From NCBI RefSeq assembly GCF_029076445.1, contig NZ_JARESG010000013.1:62001-126000 (forward strand): a stretch of 64,000 nt of DNA, in the 5' to 3' direction. Position 1 is the stretch's first letter; each line of letters opens with the position of its first letter. Shown in pieces: positions 49,954-58,476 of this stretch. Position numbers and translations under genes: made by a program. Origin of the DNA: Pseudarthrobacter naphthalenicus. Lineage in GTDB: Bacteria > Actinomycetota > Actinomycetes > Actinomycetales > Micrococcaceae. The notes under the pieces were generated by a model, which saw nothing but the letters and a program-made list of their open reading frames with translations, did not search any database and had not been told where the DNA came from.

Positions 49954-51325
49954 CCGGGCCGTCTCCGCCGGAGCTTTAAGCGCGGCACCGCCGGGTGGCC
50001 ATGTCATCAAGGCCCGCCACGAATTCCGTGGCATGCGCACGGCCGAACACTATTTCACGGTGCCACTGAACCACTTCGAGCCGGCCCCGGGCGCCAGCGG
50101 TGAAGCGCCGGAGACCATCACGGTCTTCGCCCGCGAATATGTTTCCTCCAGCCACTCCGTGGCTGAGGCTGAAAGTCTTCCCTGGCTGTTGTTCCTCCAG
50201 GGCGGCCCGGGCGGCCGCGGGAACAGACTGGCCTCGCTGGGTGGCTGGAGCAAAGCGGCTGCCAGGGATTTCAGGATCCTCATGCTGGACCAGCGCGGCA
50301 CCGGCCTATCGTCACCCATCGACCGGAACTCCTTGCCGGCCCGGGGAACAGCTGAGGCCCAGGCTGCCTACCTGGAAAACTTCCGCGCGGACTCCATCGT
50401 GGCCGATGCGGAACTCATCCGTGCCGCGCTCGGCTCCGGCCCCTGGTCTATTTACGGACAAAGTTATGGCGGGTTCTGCGCGCTCACGTACCTTTCATTT
50501 GCACCGGAAGGCGTCAAGGAAGCCCTCATCACCGGAGGCCTGGCGCCGCTGGACGGGCCGGCCGACGACGTCTACCGCGCCACCTTCGGGCGTGTCGCGG
50601 CACGCAACGCGGAATACTTCGGCTGGTATCCGGAGGACCGTCTGACGGTGGAGAGGATCGCTTCGCACCTGCGCCAGGTGGCGGAGTTCCTTCCCGACGG
50701 CGGCAGGCTGACGGTTGAGCGCTTCCAGATGGTGGGCGCTTTCCTTGGCGGCAACACCCGCGTCGACGGCCTCCACTACCTCCTCGAAGGAGCCTTCACG
50801 GACACCCCGGACGGTCCCAGGCTGTCCGATGCGTTCCTGGAACAGGTACAGGGCATCGTGTCGCGCCGCAGTAATCCGCTTTATGCCCTGATGCACGAGT
50901 CCATCTACGGGCAGGGCAGGCCCACTGACTGGGCCGCGTGGCGGGTTCTGCGCGACTATCCGGAATTCCACCCCGACGCGGAGCCGCTGCTGCTGACCGG
51001 CGAGATGGTTTACCCGTGGTACTTCGAGCAGGACCCGTCGCTTGAGCCACTCCGGGACGTGGCCGAACTGCTCGCCGCCAAGCCTGACTGGAAGCCGCTG
51101 TATGACCGCAAGCGCCTGGCCGTGAACAGCGTACCTGCGGCCGCGGCTGTCTACCGGGACGATATCTACGTGGACCGTGAGCTGTCGCTGGAAACCGCGG
51201 CGGCCGTCCGGGGCCTCCAGGTGTGGGAGACCTCGGAGTTCCACCATGACGGCATTTCTGATGACGGCGAAGCCATTTTCGGCCGTCTTTTGGGAATGGT
51301 TCGTTCGGCCGGCGGCCCCGCTTAG
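49946..51325 (+). CDS. Alpha/beta hydrolase, proline iminopeptidase-like (S33)
   Basis: A 459-residue hydrolase. The oxyanion region is LLFLQGGPGGRGNRLAS, and LMLDQRGTGLSSPIDRNSLP is typical of S33 peptidases. The nucleophile Ser lies in IYGQSYGGFCALTYLS. The catalytic His is probably in TSEFHHDGISDDGE near the C-terminus. This resembles actinobacterial prolyl aminopeptidases that remove N-terminal Pro from peptides. There is no signal peptide, so it is cytosolic. It begins within the end of the GNAT gene. Confidence 0.88.
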   Translation: MPDRAVSAGALSAAPPGGHVIKARHEFRGMRTAEHYFTVPLNHFEPAPGASGEAPETITVFAREYVSSSHSVAEAESLPWLLFLQGGPGGRGNRLASLGGWSKAAARDFRILMLDQRGTGLSSPIDRNSLPARGTAEAQAAYLENFRADSIVADAELIRAALGSGPWSIYGQSYGGFCALTYLSFAPEGVKEALITGGLAPLDGPADDVYRATFGRVAARNAEYFGWYPEDRLTVERIASHLRQVAEFLPDGGRLTVERFQMVGAFLGGNTRVDGLHYLLEGAFTDTPDGPRLSDAFLEQVQGIVSRRSNPLYALMHESIYGQGRPTDWAAWRVLRDYPEFHPDAEPLLLTGEMVYPWYFEQDPSLEPLRDVAELLAAKPDWKPLYDRKRLAVNSVPAAAAVYRDDIYVDRELSLETAAAVRGLQVWETSEFHHDGISDDGEAIFGRLLGMVRSAGGPA

Positions 51326-51437
51326 CGGCAGCGTTGGCAACCGTTTAGCTGCGGGCCTTACCGGCGGAGAGCGGGCGGGCGCGAAAAGGGCGCCGCTGGA
51401 TTTGCTGCTAAGCCAAGCGCCCCCTGAGCTCGATGCT

Positions 51438-51863
51438 TCAGCTGAATGCCACTTGCACGGGCTTGAACCTGAAAGGGCCGCCGCATCCCGGTCCGTAGGG
51501 GTGTTCCCCGGTTGACTCCGTTTCGATGGGCAAATTGCCGGCTACGCGGCCACCGGAAGTGGCCACGGCCTCCACAAAAATCGACGTGACACTAGCAGGC
51601 GGGCTCAGGTACGGCGGGGACTGCGGAACCAGCCATTTTCCCTCCGGGTTTCTCGTCACCGGCTCAGGAGTGCATCCCTCCCCAAAGCAAGCCGCTGCTG
51701 ACGCCGGCGGGGTGGAAAAGGTCAGCTCCACGTCACCCACATAGGCGTAACCGACTGCTGGACATGCCCGGCTGACCGAGGGCATGCGGCCGAGCAGGAC
51801 GGCAAGTGCCAACACGGTGACAATAACGCCCGACGCAAGCAGAAGTACGCTCCGACGGTTCAT
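51438..51863 (-). CDS. Small exported protein with four cysteines, unknown function
   Basis: I do not recognise this 141-residue protein. It opens with MNRRS and a hydrophobic segment at about residues 6-25 (VLLLASGVIVTVLALAVLLG), which acts as a signal anchor or signal peptide. The rest is hydrophilic with cysteines at 34, 59, 64 and 127, which could form two disulfides outside the cell. There is no lipobox at the usual place. It stands alone, convergent with the hydrolase gene; the 152 bases upstream show nothing I can name. Confidence 0.7.
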   Translation of the reverse strand: MNRRSVLLLASGVIVTVLALAVLLGRMPSVSRACPAVGYAYVGDVELTFSTPPASAAACFGEGCTPEPVTRNPEGKWLVPQSPPYLSPPASVTSIFVEAVATSGGRVAGNLPIETESTGEHPYGPGCGGPFRFKPVQVAFS

Positions 51864-52016
51864 ACCGCGAGCCTAAACCCGTCAGGCATCGGGAGTCTCG
51901 CCATGGCGGACTCCGTTATACAAGGTTCACCGCTGCTTGTGAGCAACCCGTTGCGGTCATGTCCGAGTGTGCCTGGCAGGGTGCAATGCGGACAAGGCCG
52001 CATACCTGTGGGCCAG

Positions 52017-52385
52017 CTACTTTAGGGCCGCGGATTCCCGAGTCTCGTAGCTGAGGTTGCTGAATTCCTCGTCCAACTCATTCACCTGGATGAGGTATCC
52101 ATCCGGGTCCTGGACAGTGAGATACCGGCCGAAGTTTTCGTCCATGATCTCTGATGGCACGTAACCGGCGTCTCGAAGGCGCTTGGCGGTGTTCTCCAGA
52201 TTCTCGTCAGTTGTGAATTGCAGTTCCACGGCTCCCGCATCGACGTTTCTGGTTTGAGCTTCGGCGATGTGGAGGCCCAGCTGACCGCCGTCGCCGCGCA
52301 TGTCCGCCCAGGTTCCGCTTGTTGCTGCAGCATTCTCGTTCAGCCCGAGCGTGGAATAGAACTTGTTTGCGAACTCGATGTTCAC
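52017..52385 (-). CDS. VOC (glyoxalase-like) protein lacking the usual N-terminal strand
   Basis: A 122-residue VOC-fold protein: FANKFYSTLGLNE, then VELQFTTDENLENTAKRLRDAGY and YLTVQDPDGYLIQVNE. VOC proteins normally have 8-15 residues before the first motif, but this frame begins at GTG 52385 with MNIEFANKFY. The frame stays open upstream (FFLKG) yet has no ATG, and those codons lie in the terC terminator hairpin. It may start at this GTG, or be the remnant of a longer gene joined to the terC terminator. Ligand and activity are unknown; resistance-type VOC proteins are one possibility. Confidence 0.65.
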   Translation of the reverse strand: MNIEFANKFYSTLGLNENAAATSGTWADMRGDGGQLGLHIAEAQTRNVDAGAVELQFTTDENLENTAKRLRDAGYVPSEIMDENFGRYLTVQDPDGYLIQVNELDEEFSNLSYETRESAALK

Positions 52386-52392
52386 CCCCTTC

Positions 52393-52440
52393 AGGAAAAA
52401 GGACAGCAGCCCCGGCCGCGGGGGCGGCCGGGACTGCTGT
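52393..52440 (-). terminator. Rho-independent terminator of terC
   Basis: ACAGCAGCCCCGGCCGC and its near-complement at 52424-52440 (one mismatch) form a hairpin with a GGGG loop, 24 bases past the terC stop. On the minus strand it is followed by TCCTTTTTCC, a real U tract, which is rare in this window. The U tract runs directly into the VOC gene start. Confidence 0.85.
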
Positions 52441-52463
52441 GACGTAGGAGGTGGGCGCCGGGC

Positions 52464-53492
52464 CTACTCGGAGTCGCTGAGGCTCCTTCTGGCGTCTTCT
52501 TCCAGGCGGGGGTCCACGGGGGACGCTTCAGCTTTGGAGCTCATCAGGCTTGCTATCACAGCAACGATGATGGTGCCCACGATCACGGCAAGGGAGACAA
52601 ACGTGGGGATCTCCGGAGCCCATTCGATGTGGTTGCCACCGTTGATGAACGGCAGTTCGTTCACGTGCATGGCGTGCAGCACGAGCTTCACTCCGATGAA
52701 CGCCAGAATGAAGGACAAAGCATGCTTCAGGTAGATCAGGCGGTTCATCAGGCCACCCAGCAGGAAGTAGAGCTGGCGGAGGCCCATCAGGGCGAACAGG
52801 TTGGCGGTGAACACGATGAACGGGCTCTGGGTGAGGCCGAAGATCGCCGGAATGGAGTCCACGGCGAAGAGCAGGTCGGTCAGGCCGATGGTGACGAACA
52901 CCACCAGCATGGGGGTGAAGACTTTCTTCCCGTCCACCGTGGTACGCAGCTTCCCTTCGTCGAATTTCTCCGACATGGGGATGACTTTGCGGATTTGGGC
53001 GATGAGCGGGTTTTCCTTGTCCTCCTCGTCCTCGCCTTCGTCCTGCGCCTGCTTCCAGGCGGTCCAGAGCAGGAAGGCCCCAAAGATATAGAAGACCCAG
53101 CTGAACTGTTCGATCACGATCGCGCCGAGGAGGATGAAGATGCCTCGCAGGATCAGGGCAATGATGATGCCCACCATCAACACTTCCTGCTGGTATTTCC
53201 GGGGTACGGAGAACCTGGCCATGATGATGATGAAGACAAACAGGTTGTCGATGCTGAGGCTGTACTCTGTGACCCAGCCCGCCACGAACTGGCCACCGAA
53301 TTCTGCGTTGGTGAACGCGAACATCGCACCGGCAAAGACCAGGGCCAGGCTGACGTAGAAGGCCACCCACAGGCCGGCTTCCTTCATCGATGGTTCGTGG
53401 GGACGCCGGACAACGAGGAGAAGGTCAAGGAGAATGATCAGGCCGAGGACGACAAAGGAGCCGACCTCAAACCACACAGGCAAATCAAGCAC
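52464..53492 (-). CDS. TerC family membrane protein, probable manganese exporter
   Basis: A 342-residue membrane protein with about nine helices. The two hallmark Asp stretches are YSLSIDNLFVFIII and LLFAVDSIPAIFGL. TerC/Alx proteins export manganese, and the Mn-sensing riboswitch directly upstream supports that role here. A charged loop (EGEDEEDKEN) lies between helices, and the C-terminal tail is acidic. GTG start with GAAAGG 6 bases upstream. A terminator with a U tract follows the stop. Confidence 0.93.
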   Translation of the reverse strand: MLDLPVWFEVGSFVVLGLIILLDLLLVVRRPHEPSMKEAGLWVAFYVSLALVFAGAMFAFTNAEFGGQFVAGWVTEYSLSIDNLFVFIIIMARFSVPRKYQQEVLMVGIIIALILRGIFILLGAIVIEQFSWVFYIFGAFLLWTAWKQAQDEGEDEEDKENPLIAQIRKVIPMSEKFDEGKLRTTVDGKKVFTPMLVVFVTIGLTDLLFAVDSIPAIFGLTQSPFIVFTANLFALMGLRQLYFLLGGLMNRLIYLKHALSFILAFIGVKLVLHAMHVNELPFINGGNHIEWAPEIPTFVSLAVIVGTIIVAVIASLMSSKAEASPVDPRLEEDARRSLSDSE

Positions 53493-53521
53493 GGGTAGCC
53501 TTTCGCAGGGTACAGAGAAAT

Positions 53522-53645
53522 GGTGTAAGTCTCTCCGGCCTGCCTGTGCACTTGGTGCTGAATTGGCGGACCCGCTACGCCCGGCCAGGCAACCATGCCT
53601 CGCGTGTTGACGATCGTAGCACTTGGGATACTCCCCTACGTGCCG
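53522..53645 (-). promoter_or_regulatory. yybP-ykoY manganese riboswitch upstream of terC
   Basis: On the minus strand the leader carries the conserved pieces of the Mn riboswitch in order: CGTAGGGGAGTATCCC at the 5' side, a stem with CGTCAACACG, a variable helical part, then GCCGGAGAGACTTAC at the 3' side about 100 bases later. The element ends 30 bases before the terC start. Manganese binding would be expected to raise terC expression. It lies directly after uvrB. The match is from memory of the consensus, not from a covariance model. Confidence 0.85.
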
Positions 53646-53716
53646 TTAACTCTACCGCAGGCACACACCAGCGACGGACGAAGTCTGCATATGATGCGGG
53701 TGAGCTTCAGACGGTC

Positions 53717-55816
53717 CTATGCGTGACCGGCCGCCTGCATTTGGCGGAGTTCCTTCTTCAGCTCACTGACCTCGTCCCGGATCCTCGCGGCCACCTCGAA
53801 CTGCAGTTCGGCGGCCGCACCGTGCATCTGCTCGGTGAGCTGCTCGATCAGACCCACGAGGTCTTCTGCCGGGGCCGCAGCGAGCCCGTCCTTGCGGACC
53901 TGGGCTGCGCCCTTGGCCGCAGACTTCCCGCGCTTGGCGCCCTTGGCCAGGCGGTTGTTGTTCAGCAGCTCCTGGGTATCGGCGTCTTCCTTGGCCAGCT
54001 GGTCGGTGATGTCGGCGATCTTCTTCCGCAGCGGCTGCGGATCGATCCCCTTTTCCGTGTTGTACGCCACCTGGATGGCACGGCGCCGGTTGGTCTCGTC
54101 GATGGCGTGGGCCATGGAATCGGTGATGCGGTCCGCATACATGTGGACCTGTCCGGAGACGTTTCGGGCAGCACGGCCGATGGTCTGGATCAGGGACGTG
54201 GAGGACCGCAGGAAGCCTTCCTTGTCCGCGTCCAGGATGCTCACCAGCGAGACCTCGGGCAGGTCGAGGCCTTCGCGGAGAAGGTTGATGCCCACCAGCA
54301 CGTCGAAAACGCCCATCCGCAGTTCGCGGAGCAGTTCAACCCGGCGGAGCGTATCGACGTCGGAGTGCAGGTATTCAACTTTGATGCCGTGGCCCAGGAG
54401 GTAGTCGGTGAGGTCCTCCGCCATCCGCTTAGTCAGCGTGGTGACCAGCACGCGTTCGTTCTTAGCCGTCCGGGTCTTGATCTCACCGAGGAGGTCATCG
54501 ATCTGGCCCTTGGTGGGTTTGACCACCACCTCGGGGTCGATCAGGCCGGTGGGCCGGATGATCTGCTGCACGAAGCCGTCGGCCTTCCCGAGCTCGTACT
54601 TGCCCGGCGTGGCCGAGAGGTAGACGGTCTGGCCCACCCGTTCGAGGAATTCATCCCACTTGAGGGGGCGGTTGTCCATGGCCGAAGGCAGCCGGAAGCC
54701 GAAGTCCACCAGGTTGCGCTTGCGGGACATGTCGCCTTCGTACATGGCGCCGATCTGCGGCACCGTGACGTGGGACTCGTCGATCACCAGCAGGAAGTCG
54801 TCCGGGAAGTAGTCCAGGAGGCAGTGCGGAGCGGTCCCCCGGGCCCGTCCGTCGATGTGCGACGAGTAGTTTTCGATGCCGTTGCAAAACCCCATCTGCT
54901 GCATCATTTCAAGGTCATAGGTGGTGCGCATCCGCAGCCGCTGGGCCTCCACCAGCTTGTTCTGGCTTTCCAGCTCCTGCAGCCGTTCTGCGAGTTCATC
55001 CTCGATCCGCTTGATGGCGCGGGCCATCCGCTCGGGTCCGGCCACATAGTGGGAGGCCGGGAAGACATACATTTCCTCTTCGTCCCGGATCACTTCGCCG
55101 GTCAGCGGATGCAGGGTGTGGATGTTCTCGATCTCGTCGCCGAAGAATTCGATCCGGATGGCCAGTTCCTCGTACATCGGGATGATTTCCACGGTGTCGC
55201 CACGGACCCGGAACGTGCCGCGGTGGAAGTCCATGTCATTGCGGGCGTACTGCATGGCGACGAACTTCCGGAGCAGGTCATCGCGGTTCATCTCGGCGCC
55301 CTTGCGGAGCGTGACCATTCCCGCGATGTACTCTTCCGGGGTACCCAGGCCGTAGATGCAGGACACCGTGGCAACCACGATCACGTCACGGCGGGTCAGC
55401 AGGGCATTGGTAGCGGAGTGCCGCAGCCGTTCGACTTCCTCGTTGATGGAGGAGTCCTTCTCGATGAAGGTGTCCGTCTGCGCCACGTACGCCTCGGGCT
55501 GGTAGTAGTCGTAGTAAGAGACGAAGTACTCCACGGCGTTGTTGGGCAGCAGTTCCCGGAATTCGTTGGCCAGCTGCGCTGCGAGGGTCTTGTTCTGGAC
55601 CATCACCAGGGTGGGCCGCTGGACCTGTTCGATGAGCCATGCGGTGGTGGCGCTCTTGCCGGTACCGGTGGCACCGAGCAGGACAACATCTTTTTCGCCG
55701 TTCTTGATCCGCTCCGTCAGTTCGGCGATGGCGGCGGGCTGGTCACCGGCGGGCTGGAATTCGCTGATGACCTCGAAGGGTGCGACAACTCGGTTGATAT
55801 CCTGCGCAAGGCTCAT
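53717..55816 (-). CDS. uvrB: UvrB, excinuclease subunit B
   Basis: Damage-verifying helicase of nucleotide excision repair, 699 residues. Walker A GATGTGKS is at 48-55. The beta-hairpin [10 protein letters not shown] that clamps [20 protein letters not shown] (motif II), [17 protein letters not shown] and QTIGRAARN (motif VI) are all present. A C-terminal UVR domain ([16 protein letters not shown]) binds UvrC. ATG start. It is downstream of coaE with 64 bases between. Confidence 0.97.
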   Translation of the reverse strand: MSLAQDINRVVAPFEVISEFQPAGDQPAAIAELTERIKNGEKDVVLLGATGTGKSATTAWLIEQVQRPTLVMVQNKTLAAQLANEFRELLPNNAVEYFVSYYDYYQPEAYVAQTDTFIEKDSSINEEVERLRHSATNALLTRRDVIVVATVSCIYGLGTPEEYIAGMVTLRKGAEMNRDDLLRKFVAMQYARNDMDFHRGTFRVRGDTVEIIPMYEELAIRIEFFGDEIENIHTLHPLTGEVIRDEEEMYVFPASHYVAGPERMARAIKRIEDELAERLQELESQNKLVEAQRLRMRTTYDLEMMQQMGFCNGIENYSSHIDGRARGTAPHCLLDYFPDDFLLVIDESHVTVPQIGAMYEGDMSRKRNLVDFGFRLPSAMDNRPLKWDEFLERVGQTVYLSATPGKYELGKADGFVQQIIRPTGLIDPEVVVKPTKGQIDDLLGEIKTRTAKNERVLVTTLTKRMAEDLTDYLLGHGIKVEYLHSDVDTLRRVELLRELRMGVFDVLVGINLLREGLDLPEVSLVSILDADKEGFLRSSTSLIQTIGRAARNVSGQVHMYADRITDSMAHAIDETNRRRAIQVAYNTEKGIDPQPLRKKIADITDQLAKEDADTQELLNNNRLAKGAKRGKSAAKGAAQVRKDGLAAAPAEDLVGLIEQLTEQMHGAAAELQFEVAARIRDEVSELKKELRQMQAAGHA

Positions 55817-55880
55817 GCATCTAATCTACAACCGGGCACCGACACTCAGCCCCGGATCCGTTACCGGCGAACAGTCGGGT

Positions 55881-57110
55881 TCAGGGGCGGGGACTTCCAA
55901 GGGTGTACGACGGCGGGCGCCACCCTGAGTGCGCAGCCCAGGCGTCCATTCCGGGCAGGGCAACGTCCGTGAACCACGGCTCCTTCGCCTCGGCGTAGGC
56001 GTGCGTGCCCCTGGTGCCGGCAAACTGTTTGGTCAGGGCGAGTTTGTGTTCGGCATACATGGCGGCGGCCTCGGGGTCATTCCGGAGCCAGTCGCGGAAC
56101 AGCAGCGCGTAATGCCAGCCTGAGGATCCTGCCGGCCTGACGTGCACGTTCACGGCACGGCCTGGGTCTGCATTGGCGTGGAACCGTTTCTCCCATTGCG
56201 CCGGGTCCGGCGCAGCAGGCTTCGGAGTGTCGAAATTGGCGCCCGGCACGGGCGGAAAACCCGCTGCAGCCAGCAGCGGCGCTATCCGATCGGCGACGTC
56301 AAGGCCAGTCACCGTCACTTGAAGATCGATTACGTCCTTGGCCGGCAGACCCGGAACCGCGGTGGAGCCGACGTGGTCAACGGCCAGTATGTCCGCGGGT
56401 GCGGCGGCCCTGATCCGGGCACCAAGCCTGGCGGCCTGGGCCGGCCAGTCCGCCCGTGCCGGGGACAGTACTGCCGCACCCGGCCTGGCCGCCCTGGCAC
56501 CACGGCGCAGATTGTCCGCAAACGGCACCAGCCGTTCAGTCCAGAGCCGGTCCACCTGAGCCAGCAGGGCGTCCACTGTCCCGGCGTTCTCCAGGACCAC
56601 GTCCGCTGCGGCCAACCGGTCAGCGCGCGTGGCCTGCGCCGCCATCCGGGTCGCGGCCTCCTCCCGGGTCATCCCCCGGTGTTCGAGCATGCGGGCAATG
56701 CGGATGTCGTCCGGCGCGTCCACCACCAGCACCAGGTGAAAGTTGCTGCCCTGCCCCGTCTCCACCAGAAGCGGAATGTCCTGGACCACCACCGCGCCAC
56801 GGGGTGCAGCGGCAATGATCCCTGCAGCGGCCTCCCGGACCAGCGGGTGAACAATGCCATTCAGCACGGCCAGGCGGGACGGATCGCCAAAAACGACAGA
56901 GCCGAGCCTGGCGCGGTCAAGCCGGCCGCCGGCGTCGAGCATGTCCGTCCCAAACGCGTCCACCACCCGCGCCAGTCCGGGCGTACCAGGCTCAACCACC
57001 TTGCGGGCCAGCGCGTCGGCATCCACCAGAGTGGCACCGAGCTCCGCCAGACGTGAGGCCACCATTGACTTCCCTGAGGCGATGCCGCCCGTCAAACCGA
57101 TCTTCAGCAC
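55881..57110 (-). CDS. coaE: Dephospho-CoA kinase fused to a GrpB-like domain
   Basis: Last step of coenzyme A synthesis: ATP-dependent phosphorylation of dephospho-CoA. Residues 1-200 are CoaE, with P-loop GLTGGIASGKS at 5-15, LVDADALARKVV and RMAAQATRADRLAAADVVL. Residues about 220-400 are a GrpB/UPF0157 domain (DHVGSTAVPGLPAKDVIDLQ, NVHVRPAGSSGWHYALLFRD), a nucleotidyltransferase-like fold of unclear role. This fusion is usual in actinobacteria (for example M. tuberculosis CoaE). Total 409 residues, as expected. Confidence 0.96.
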   Translation of the reverse strand: MLKIGLTGGIASGKSMVASRLAELGATLVDADALARKVVEPGTPGLARVVDAFGTDMLDAGGRLDRARLGSVVFGDPSRLAVLNGIVHPLVREAAAGIIAAAPRGAVVVQDIPLLVETGQGSNFHLVLVVDAPDDIRIARMLEHRGMTREEAATRMAAQATRADRLAAADVVLENAGTVDALLAQVDRLWTERLVPFADNLRRGARAARPGAAVLSPARADWPAQAARLGARIRAAAPADILAVDHVGSTAVPGLPAKDVIDLQVTVTGLDVADRIAPLLAAAGFPPVPGANFDTPKPAAPDPAQWEKRFHANADPGRAVNVHVRPAGSSGWHYALLFRDWLRNDPEAAAMYAEHKLALTKQFAGTRGTHAYAEAKEPWFTDVALPGMDAWAAHSGWRPPSYTLGSPRP

Positions 57111-57180
57111 TTCAACAGCCTAGTCCCCGCTGGGAACCCCGGCAGCGTGGCCCCACCCGCTGCTGCCCTAGACTGGGGCG

Positions 57181-57876
57181 GTGCAAGAGCAGGAGCAGGA
57201 GAGCCGGATAACCTCGTATACCGCCCTCGCGGCTGGTCCGGATTTCCGGCACGACATCGAAATCAAACGGTCCCGTTTCATCACCGTGCTGCGCCGCGCG
57301 GACACCGAGGATGCGGCCCGAGACCTGGTGGCAGGCCTGCGGCGCGAATTCCACGATGCCCGCCACCACTGCTCAGCCTTTGTCATCGGACCGGACCGGG
57401 ACATCCAGCGGTCCAATGACGACGGCGAACCCTCCGGCACCGCGGGCATTCCGATGCTTGAGGCGATCCTCAAACGCGAGACCGTACCGGGGGTGACCGA
57501 CCTCAGCGACGTCAGCGCCGTCGTCGTCCGTTATTTCGGCGGCATCCTGCTTGGCGCGGGCGGCCTGGTCCGGGCCTATTCCGAATCGGTGTCCGCCGCC
57601 CTCGACCGGGCACCGCTGGTCCGGCGACGCCGGCTGCGGATCTGTTCCGCGTCCGTACCTCACTCCGCCGCGGGCAGGCTGGAAAACGATCTCCGGGCGG
57701 CAGGCTTCGTGATGGCGGAAACCACCTACGGCGCCCGCGAGACGACCCTGCGCCTGGCCATCCCGGACAACCCGGCGGAACTTTCAGCCGCCACCGAGCG
57801 CCTCCTCTCGTTCACCGCCGGAACCGTGGAGCTCACACCCGGCGGAACGGAGTGGCTCGATGTCCCGCTCCCCTGA
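57181..57876 (+). CDS. YigZ/IMPACT family protein
   Basis: A 231-residue protein with an N-terminal UPF0029/IMPACT domain (IKRSRFITVLRRADTEDAAR, HHCSAFVIGPDRDIQRSNDD, GEPSGTAGIPMLEAIL, VVVRYFGGILLGAGGLVRAY) and a C-terminal YigZ-type domain. The eukaryotic relative IMPACT regulates GCN2, but the bacterial role is unknown. GTG start. Its last 17 bases overlap the next GNAT gene, so the two are probably co-translated. Divergent from coaE with a 70-base gap. Confidence 0.9.
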   Translation: MQEQEQESRITSYTALAAGPDFRHDIEIKRSRFITVLRRADTEDAARDLVAGLRREFHDARHHCSAFVIGPDRDIQRSNDDGEPSGTAGIPMLEAILKRETVPGVTDLSDVSAVVVRYFGGILLGAGGLVRAYSESVSAALDRAPLVRRRRLRICSASVPHSAAGRLENDLRAAGFVMAETTYGARETTLRLAIPDNPAELSAATERLLSFTAGTVELTPGGTEWLDVPLP

Positions 57877-58360
57877 AGTCCACCTGGCCGACGTGGATGA
57901 GCCCCTGCTGGAGAAGCTGCTGGACCTCGCCCAAAGGGATGCGGCGGCGGACGAAGTCACCCCGCCGCTCGGCGCCGGAACCGGCTGGAACGCTGAGCGC
58001 GTGCAGTGGTTCCGGGCGTACCACCGCGCGGCGGCGAAGGGGGTGGATGGACCGGCGGGCGAACAGACCTGGGCTGTGTTGTGCGGTGGAGATCCCGCGG
58101 GTTCAATCCGCCTGAAACGAACAGCGGACCCGGGTACCGCAGAGACAGGCATTTGGCTGGGCCGGAGCTTCCGCGGCCAGCGCATCGGCACTGTCGCCCT
58201 CCAACTGATCCTGGCAGAAGCCAGCCGCGCAGGCCTGCGGCGCATCGTGGCGCATACAACGGCCGGGAATGCCGGTGCTCAACGTCTGCTCACTGCCGCG
58301 GGCGCGGTACTGACTTACGACGACGACGACGACGCGGTGAGTGCCGCCGTCGACCTCTAA
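57860..58360 (+). CDS. GNAT family N-acetyltransferase
   Basis: A 166-residue acetyltransferase. Motif A is GIWLGRSFRGQRIGTVALQL, followed by RRIVAHTTAGNAGAQRLLTAAGA, which is the RimJ/RimL-like pattern for acetylating an N-terminal or small-molecule amine. The C-terminus ends in a run of five Asp (TYDDDDDAVSAAVDL). The start overlaps yigZ. Acceptor unknown. A strong terminator lies about 50 bases past its stop. Confidence 0.85.
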   Translation: MSRSPEVHLADVDEPLLEKLLDLAQRDAAADEVTPPLGAGTGWNAERVQWFRAYHRAAAKGVDGPAGEQTWAVLCGGDPAGSIRLKRTADPGTAETGIWLGRSFRGQRIGTVALQLILAEASRAGLRRIVAHTTAGNAGAQRLLTAAGAVLTYDDDDDAVSAAVDL

Positions 58361-58408
58361 CGCGCGATCCGGCCGGTGCCACCCAAGGTTAGACACCGTC
58401 TGGGGTTA

Positions 58409-58448
58409 AACACCGCGGGCCCCTGCAATTGCAGGGGCCCGCGGTGTT
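58409..58448. terminator. 40-base perfect palindrome, bidirectional terminator
   Basis: The arms at 58409-58428 and 58429-58448 are exact reverse complements (centre GCAATTGC). It lies between the convergent GNAT and rpsA genes, 28 bases past the rpsA stop on the minus strand. A practical loop forms at AATT. Confidence 0.85.
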
Positions 58449-58468
58449 GGCCCGGGAAGTCCCGGGCC
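58449..58468. terminator. Second hairpin directly after rpsA
   Basis: GGCCCGGG-AAGT-CCCGGGCC, an 8-bp GC stem with a four-base loop, abuts the 40-base palindrome and lies 8 bases past the rpsA stop. The two in tandem give rpsA a double terminator. Confidence 0.7.
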
Positions 58469-58476
58469 GGTGGCAA

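Noticed and set aside
53546..55972. 808-codon open frame opposite uvrB
   Set aside because: It covers the whole of uvrB, which has all its motifs; the antisense frame also runs through the riboswitch region and shows no domain.
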